Source: Flavobacteriaceae bacterium
GTDB lineage: Bacteria; Bacteroidota; Bacteroidia; Flavobacteriales; Flavobacteriaceae
Direction: 5' to 3'
Assembly: GCA_947443815.1 (NCBI GenBank)
Contig: CANEXR010000149.1
Location: 1 to 7,117, forward strand
Length of the DNA stretch: 7,117 nt
Positions 1 through 4,391 of the stretch are shown piece after piece (position 1 is the stretch's first letter; each line of letters opens with the position of its first letter). A program made the translations under genes and the position numbers. Below the pieces are notes generated by a model that searched no databases, was not told the origin of the DNA, and saw only the letters and a program-made list of their open reading frames with translations.

Positions 1-484
1 CAGTAGGAGTTACAGAACATTGACCTGTAACATTAGCTAAAGTAGGCGTAATAGGAGCAACAGTATCATCAATAATTACATTTTGATTTACATTAATTGA
101 TTGTCCATTACCATCATTAAAATTCCAATGAATAACATGGTTTCCTTGAGTAGAATAGGTTAAAGGGTCAGCAGTAGTTCCAGTTATTATTCCAGCACAA
201 GCGTCTGTAGTTGTTGGAGCTGTAGCTGTAGCAGAACACTGTCCCGTTACATCAGCCAAAGTAGGAGTAATAGGAGCAACGGTATCATCAATAATTACAT
301 TTTGATTGGCAGTTACAGATTGTCCATTTCCATTGTTAAATGTCCAAGTTACAACAGTAGTTCCTTGAGTTGTTATTGGGAAAACAGTTGGAGTAGTTCC
401 AGTAATGATTCCAACACATGTATCAGTAGTGGTTGGTGTAGCTGGCGTAACTGAACATTGTCCTATAGCATTAGCTATCGTAGG
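1..484 (-). repeat. HYR-like repeat array, units 2, 3 and start of unit 4
   Basis: Residues 1164-1236 and 1237-1309 are two 73-residue units (219 bp each), and a third begins at residue 1310 (position 46) and leaves the window. Each has the plan PTLA.VTGQCS, TTTD.C.G, IITGTT, TQG..V.HW/TW, F.DGNGQS, NQNVII and the linker DDTVAPIT. The linker and its flanks (NQNVIIDDTVAPITPTLA) are identical at protein level in consecutive copies, and the DNA of the two copies (254-307 and 35-88) differs at only 3 of 54 positions. The array probably continues beyond the left edge. Confidence 0.8.
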
Positions 485-3400
485 AATAGCTGGGCTAGGT
501 GAATTTACGGTAATAGTTAATGTAGTTGTTGTAGCACATTGTCCTGTAGTTGGTGTAAACGTGTAAGTTGTTGTTACTGTATTGTTTAAAGCAGGAGACC
601 ATGTACCAGTTATAAAATTATTTGAAGTTGTTGGTAAACTTGCTAAAGTTGTACCATAACATATAGGTGCAACAGCTGTAAAAGTTGGCGTTACATTTGG
701 ATTCACCGTAATAATTAATGTAGTTGTAGTAGCACATTGTCCTGCAGTTGGGGTAAATGTATAGGTAGTTGTAGCAGTATTGTTTAGTGAAGGCGACCAA
801 GTACCAGCAATACTATTGGTTGAAGTTGTTGGCAAAGCTGTTAAAGTTGTACCGGAACATATTGGTCCAATAGGATTAAATGTAGGTACTGTATTACTAG
901 GATTCACAATTACAGTCAAGGTAGTACTTGTAGCGCAAAGTCCAGCAGTTGGAGTAAATTTGTAAGTAGTTGTTGCTGTTTTATTCAATGCGGGTGTCCA
1001 AGTTCCTGTTATTCCATTGGTTGAAGTTGTAGGTAAAGCATTCAAAGTTCCATTTGAACAAATTGGATTTATAGCGGTAAAAGTTGGAATTGTAGGCGTT
1101 GCAGTTGTAACAGTAATTGTTAATGTAGTTGTCGTTGCACATTGTCCAGCTGTAGGGGTAAAAGTATAAGTTGTTGTGGCTACATTGTTTAAAGCAGGTA
1201 ACCAAGTACCAGTTATGCTATTATTAGATGTTGTTGGTAAAGCAGCTAAAGTAGCACCAGCACAAATACTCGCAACTGCAGTAAATGTTGGTATAGTTGG
1301 TGTGCCAGCATTTACAGTTATTGTTAGTGTTGCGGTTGATGCACATTGTCCAGCAGTAGGAGTAAAGGTATACGTCGTTGTTGCTGTATTATTTAATGCA
1401 GGCGACCATGTTCCTATTATTCCATTATTAGATGTTGTTGGTAAAGCTATTAATGAAGCACCAGAACAAATTGAAGGGACAGCAGTAAATGTGGGTGTTG
1501 TACTCGAATTTACAGTTATCGTTACAGATGCTGTTGTAGCTGTACATTGTCCTGTAGAAGGGGTAAAAGTATATGATTTGGTTGTTGTATTACTAAATGC
1601 TGGCGACCATGTTCCAGTAATTCCATTCAAGGAAGTTGTAGGTAAAGGTGATATTGATAAACCCGAACAAATAGGAGCTATTGCATTAAATAAAGGAGTA
1701 ACTTTAGCACTAATGTTGATAGTCATGGTAGCAGTTGTTGCGCATTGTCCTACATTAGGTGTAAAGATATAAGTTGCAGATGTTGTATTGTTAATAGTAG
1801 GTGACCATATTCCAGTTATACCATTATTAGAAGTTGTTGGCAATGCTGCCAAGACATCACCTGAACAAGTTAAACCTATTTGAGTAAAAGTTGGGACCAC
1901 CAAAGAACCATTCGTAGTAATTATTACGGATTGATTCTGAGTTACTGTTAATCCATTACCATAGAGATATGTCCATGTAACAACAGTTGTACCTTGGGTT
2001 GTTATTGGAAAAACAGTAGTTGTTGTTCCTGTAATTGTTCCAGAACAATTATTTGTTGCAGTAGGAGCAGTAAGTGTAACAGAGCAATTGTCAGTAACGT
2101 TAGGTAAACTAGCTGTAGTAGGGACAGGTGCTGAGCAACTTACCATGTTACTAGTTGGTTGGTATGTGAACTTTAAAATTGTACCTGGATTTACAACAGA
2201 TAATGAGCTAGATCCAGAAGGTCCAGACGTTGTTCCTCCGCTATCAGTTATGATATAAAATGATTTACCATCAGGATCTATAGCTATATCCCTATATCTG
2301 TTTTGTGTATAGAAAAATTCTTCGGGAGTCCCAATAACGCCATTTCCGTCTGAAGTAAGTTTTTGTCGGTACACACGACCTTTTTTTAAGGTTGTCAATA
2401 ATATTGTATTGTCCCACCCTGGAATTTCAGAGGCTAAACCTTCATATAATTCAGCACTTGATGGACCTACGGTAGGCCATGTAAGCCAACCGCCAGTTGA
2501 ATTAAATCCATCAGGTATTGTAAAGAGAGTAGTTAATGGAGGAGTGAAAGCAACTGTCCAATCGGATTCTTTAGCAATAACTGCTCCTGGAGCAAAATCG
2601 TCATCACTAAAAGCTACTGAACTACAATTTGTAGCAGTTGACCAATTGCAATAGGAATAATTTTTATCATCTTTATAACCTGAGATAAAAGGCCACCCAT
2701 AATTATTTCCTGATTTTAGTATATTTATTTCATCATCTGATTTAGGACCATGCTCACTGGCATAAAGTTTTCCATTTTTTCCAAAAACCAAACCTTGAAC
2801 ATTACGATGTCCATAAGTAAAAATATGACTTTTTACTCCGTTTATTGTTGGGTTGTCTGTAGGTATTTTCCCGTCAAGATCAAGACGTAGAATTTTGCCT
2901 TCATAAAAATTATAATTTTTGCTGTTAACTTGATCTAGACTTGGAATGTCTTGGGCATGACTCAAATTACATTTATTAGCAAATTGATTTACTCCCTGAT
3001 CTCCAATAGAATAATATATTTTTTTATCAGGTCCTATAGCCAATCTTCCTGAATTGTGATCGTTACTACCAGATAATCCATCAATCAAAATAAAAGGATT
3101 ACTCATATTTCCATCTGTACCACCACCTGTGTAGGTATAACGTACAATTTTTGTTCTTCTTGTTGCATCATTTGTAGTACCTGATTCAGCTGCACCAGTA
3201 TTACTATAGGTATAAGCAACATAAACATAATCTTTTCCTAAATTTTTTCCAAAATCAGGATCTAAGACCATACCCATTAAGCCATCCTGCCCACCAGTTT
3301 GATATACGTCTGGAATTTGTACCAATACATCTAAAGCTGAAGTTGTAGGATTTACTCGAATTACTTTTTTCCCTACTCTTTCTGTAATCCACAAATAGTT

Positions 3401-3973
3401 ATCTGGTCCATAAAACAATTCGTATGGATAATTGAATGTTAAATTAGGAGTTAACTGTGTCATACTAAAATCAGGAGTGCTAGGAGTATTTGCATTTCCT
3501 TGAATAGCGAATGTATAAGGCTTGGGAGATCCTGTGGTAAGATTTATGGTTATGGTAGCTGTTTTTAGTCCAGTAGAAGTTGGCTCAAAGCTTATCTCAA
3601 TAGTTGTATAAAAATTAGGAGATAGGTTGTTAGCAGTATATTTACCATAGGTTGAGGTATTTAAGATTACGCCAGAAGTTATTTTAAATTGATTTGCATT
3701 TGTACCACTTATTGCTACTGCTGAGGCTGGAAAAACTAAATTACTAGCCCCTGTATTTTTTAAAATAAAAGTTCTTGAAATTTTTGTACCACTTGCTATG
3801 GACCCAAAATCGGTAAAATCGGCAGAAATTGGAGTTAAATCTCCATTAGGAATAACGGTATTATTTCCGCTAACTTGCAGGGTTTGAGAAAAACCCATTG
3901 TGCTAATAAAAAAACAAAACAAAAGGGAAATAAAATGAATTCCACTTTTGTTGGATTGAGTAATTTTTTTCAT
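1..3973 (-). CDS. Secreted PQQ-dependent sugar dehydrogenase (sGDH type) with choice-of-anchor-D domain and long Ig/HYR repeat stalk; C-terminus cut by window edge
   Basis: Open without a stop for 1324 codons from the ATG at 3973-3971 to the left edge. This ATG is the first start after the in-frame stop at 4030-4028 and leads straight into a signal peptide (Lys-Lys, then a hydrophobic stretch at residues 12-28, ending GFSQ at 27-30). Domain order: signal peptide 1-30; choice-of-anchor-D-like beta domain about 45-160; sGDH domain about 173-605; HYR-like unit 612-693; seven Ig-like units 694-1163; HYR-like units from 1164 onward. The enzyme domain should oxidise an aldose or similar sugar to the lactone using PQQ and calcium, outside the cytoplasm. 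The repeats should act as a stalk or adhesin. The missing end probably carries a T9SS sorting domain, by analogy with flavobacterial proteins of this build; this is inference. No Shine-Dalgarno sequence is visible, as usual for Bacteroidota. The substrate is unknown and may not be glucose. Gene call very sure, enzyme family sure. Confidence 0.95.
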   Translation of the reverse strand, partial: MKKITQSNKSGIHFISLLFCFFISTMGFSQTLQVSGNNTVIPNGDLTPISADFTDFGSIASGTKISRTFILKNTGASNLVFPASAVAISGTNANQFKITSGVILNTSTYGKYTANNLSPNFYTTIEISFEPTSTGLKTATITINLTTGSPKPYTFAIQGNANTPSTPDFSMTQLTPNLTFNYPYELFYGPDNYLWITERVGKKVIRVNPTTSALDVLVQIPDVYQTGGQDGLMGMVLDPDFGKNLGKDYVYVAYTYSNTGAAESGTTNDATRRTKIVRYTYTGGGTDGNMSNPFILIDGLSGSNDHNSGRLAIGPDKKIYYSIGDQGVNQFANKCNLSHAQDIPSLDQVNSKNYNFYEGKILRLDLDGKIPTDNPTINGVKSHIFTYGHRNVQGLVFGKNGKLYASEHGPKSDDEINILKSGNNYGWPFISGYKDDKNYSYCNWSTATNCSSVAFSDDDFAPGAVIAKESDWTVAFTPPLTTLFTIPDGFNSTGGWLTWPTVGPSSAELYEGLASEIPGWDNTILLTTLKKGRVYRQKLTSDGNGVIGTPEEFFYTQNRYRDIAIDPDGKSFYIITDSGGTTSGPSGSSSLSVVNPGTILKFTYQPTSNMVSCSAPVPTTASLPNVTDNCSVTLTAPTATNNCSGTITGTTTTVFPITTQGTTVVTWTYLYGNGLTVTQNQSVIITTNGSLVVPTFTQIGLTCSGDVLAALPTTSNNGITGIWSPTINNTTSATYIFTPNVGQCATTATMTINISAKVTPLFNAIAPICSGLSISPLPTTSLNGITGTWSPAFSNTTTKSYTFTPSTGQCTATTASVTITVNSSTTPTFTAVPSICSGASLIALPTTSNNGIIGTWSPALNNTATTTYTFTPTAGQCASTATLTITVNAGTPTIPTFTAVASICAGATLAALPTTSNNSITGTWLPALNNVATTTYTFTPTAGQCATTTTLTITVTTATPTIPTFTAINPICSNGTLNALPTTSTNGITGTWTPALNKTATTTYKFTPTAGLCATSTTLTVIVNPSNTVPTFNPIGPICSGTTLTALPTTSTNSIAGTWSPSLNNTATTTYTFTPTAGQCATTTTLIITVNPNVTPTFTAVAPICYGTTLASLPTTSNNFITGTWSPALNNTVTTTYTFTPTTGQCATTTTLTITVNSPSPAIPTIANAIGQCSVTPATPTTTDTCVGIITGTTPTVFPITTQGTTVVTWTFNNGNGQSVTANQNVIIDDTVAPITPTLADVTGQCSATATAPTTTDACAGIITGTTADPLTYSTQGNHVIHWNFNDGNGQSINVNQNVIIDDTVAPITPTLANVTGQCSVTPT
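485..1894 (-). repeat. Seven tandem Ig-like repeats of 66-68 residues in the sGDH fusion protein
   Basis: Coding tandem repeats, residues 694-1163. Units begin at a conserved Pro: 694 (position 1894), 760 (1696), 827 (1495), 895 (1291), 963 (1087), 1030 (886) and 1096 (688), giving lengths of 66, 67, 68, 68, 67, 66 and 68 residues. Each unit follows the plan PTF.., I/T-C near position 9-11, ALPTTS.N, a G-T/I-W-x-P motif, Y.FTP..G.C, and an alternating beta strand of Thr/Ile/Val (TLTITV). Two Cys and one Trp per unit are constant, which suggests one disulfide per domain. In unit 5 the usual G-Q-C reads G-L-C. Units are Thr-rich (23 of 68 residues in unit 4). Such repeats are common in large flavobacterial exported adhesins; here they form a rigid stalk after the enzyme. 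Confidence 0.85.
1895..2140 (-). repeat. HYR-like repeat unit 1, between the enzyme and the Ig-like array
   Basis: Residues 612-693, with cysteines at 613, 630 and 643 and the segment VFPITTQGTTVVTWT at 654-668. This matches the HYR-like units found after the Ig-like block (same 15-residue segment at 1197-1211). It lacks the DDTVAPIT linker that separates the later units and instead runs into TTNGSLVV. It appears to be a diverged member of the same array, separated from its relatives by the seven Ig-like units. Confidence 0.7.
2159..3457 (-). other. PQQ-dependent soluble glucose dehydrogenase (GSDH / sGDH) domain
   Basis: Residues about 173-605, close to the roughly 450 residues of the mature Acinetobacter calcoaceticus enzyme. 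Landmarks seen in order: WITER (195-199), GGQDGLMG (227-234), NDHNSGRL (304-311), SIGDQG (322-327), GKILRLDLDGKIP (359-371), YGHRNVQG (387-394), EHGPKSDDEIN (407-417), NNYGWP (423-428), WPTVGPSSA (499-507), TLKKG (528-532), QNRYRD (557-562), NPGTILKFTY (595-604). By recalled alignment to A. calcoaceticus sGDH, the general base is H306 (family H144). Others are Q229 (Q76), D305 (D143), R390-N391 (R228-N229), G409-P410 (calcium ligands 247-248), D414 (D252), W499 (W346), K530 (K377) and R559/R561 (R406/R408). A full six-bladed propeller is therefore present and probably active. One active-site position, Tyr343 in the family, reads Trp here (W496). Confidence 0.9.
3494..3841 (-). other. Choice-of-anchor-D / ASPM-SPD2-Hydin-like beta domain
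   Basis: Residues about 45-160. The pattern of an F-x-D-F-G-S/T motif (53-58), then a stretch with RTFxLKNTG (67-75), a GTNANQFxI segment (90-98), an ISFEPTSTG segment (127-135) and a closing FAIQGNA (155-161) is the typical choice-of-anchor-D immunoglobulin-like fold found in bacterial surface proteins. It lies between the signal peptide and the enzyme, so it probably acts as a spacer or binding module. The family assignment rests on motif recognition by eye. Confidence 0.75.
3884..3973 (-). other. Sec signal peptide of the sGDH fusion protein
   Basis: Residues 1-30. A basic start (MKK, then K9 and H13) is followed by a hydrophobic core at about 14-26 rich in Phe, Leu and Ile, and a GFSQ end that is a common signal-peptide ending in flavobacterial exported proteins. 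Cleavage is expected close to residues 29-31. It marks 3973 as the correct start. An internal Met at residue 26 would lose the hydrophobic core and is not a credible start. Confidence 0.85.
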
Positions 3974-4022
3974 GAAAAATTTGATTTGGTATTTTTTGGA
4001 ACGTTTTATTCTTTTTTTATTT

Positions 4023-4052
4023 CCAGATTATATTCAAATGTGGTATTTGCAA
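4023..4052 (-). promoter_or_regulatory. Candidate Bacteroidota-type promoter for the sGDH fusion gene
   Basis: On the minus strand a TTG (4052-4050) is followed after 19 bases by TAATCTGG (4030-4023). This is compared with the flavobacterial pattern TTG, 17-23 bases, TAnnTTTG. The -7 box has two mismatches, so it is a weak candidate. It would place the transcript start about 40 bases before the ATG at 3973. The -33 element sits inside the palindrome at 4044-4055. Confidence 0.3.
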
Positions 4053-4055
4053 ATA
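4044..4055. promoter_or_regulatory. Perfect 12-bp palindrome TATTTGCAAATA upstream of the sGDH gene
   Basis: The sequence equals its own reverse complement and lies 71-82 bases before the ATG at 3973. It overlaps the proposed -33 element, a position where a dimeric regulator could bind. AT-rich palindromes occur by chance in such DNA, so the role is inferred only. Confidence 0.35.
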
Positions 4056-4067
4056 AATTTAATCTTA

Positions 4068-4096
4068 GCTAAAAAAGAATCGAATAATTTTTTAGC
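4068..4096 (-). terminator. 9-bp inverted repeat, possible weak terminator of the LamG gene
   Basis: The arms GCTAAAAAA and TTTTTTAGC pair perfectly over 9 bp around an 11-base loop (4077-4087). They lie about 80 bases after the stop of the LamG gene and just before the promoter candidate of the next gene. The stem has only two G-C pairs and no clear U-run follows it on the minus strand, so termination is uncertain. It could also be a regulatory structure. The rest of the 202-bp gap shows nothing else I can support. Confidence 0.35.
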
Positions 4097-4175
4097 GTTG
4101 TAAATTTCAGCCCATTATTTTGAATGTTTTTAAATTGATGTTAATTATAAAATAGAGAATTTTTTTATTGAAGTT

Positions 4176-4391
4176 TTATTTATTTAATACTATTTTTTTA
4201 CTCATAAAACCTTTAGAAGTTTTAATTTTTGCAATGTAAACTCCAGAACTAATTGCTTTCATTGGTACTTTTATATTTTGTTGTTCTTGATTGCTTACAT
4301 CCCATACTCCAATAGATTGACCAATTATATTAAATAGTACCACTTTTTCAACCGTCAAATCGGCTAGGGTATTGTTGATGGTTAATGTGTT
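4176..4391 (-). other. T9SS type A C-terminal sorting domain
   Basis: The last 71 residues plus stop. The segments are NTLTINN, VEKVVLFNIIGQSIGVWD, IKVPMKAISSGVYIAKIKTSKG and KKIVLNK. The order V..V.LFN..GQ, then P....SGVY..K..T..G, then KK(I/V)V(L) at the extreme end is characteristic of the Por secretion system / T9SS type A sorting domain of Bacteroidota. It directs outer-membrane export and is usually cleaved off. It is the strongest single marker of the phylum in this window. Confidence 0.93.

Noticed and set aside
618..1205. Tyr/Asn/Cys-rich short frames on the minus strand at 618-800 and 981-1205
   Set aside because: These are out-of-frame readings of the Ig-like repeats. The correct frame is continuous through them and carries clear domain repeats.
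1176..1772. A 198-residue open frame on the plus strand, and similar shorter ones at 780-965 and 2409-2654
   Set aside because: They are antisense to the Thr/Ala-rich repeats and enzyme domain of the minus-strand gene. The Val-rich, repetitive plus-strand product simply mirrors Thr codons read backwards.
485..1894. Regular repeats with about 200-bp period as a CRISPR or non-coding satellite array
   Set aside because: The period is a multiple of three in every unit, the frame is kept, and the conserved positions are protein features (Cys, Trp, Pro). These are coding domain repeats.
3974..3990. Shine-Dalgarno site for the sGDH gene
   Set aside because: The bases directly before the ATG are A/T-rich with no purine GGAG-like core. 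This is normal for Bacteroidota, so no ribosome binding site is annotated.
3875..4072. A 65-residue plus-strand frame covering the gap and the start of the sGDH gene
   Set aside because: It overlaps the signal peptide coding region in antisense, has no recognisable domain, and its Phe/Lys-rich content follows from AT-rich sequence.
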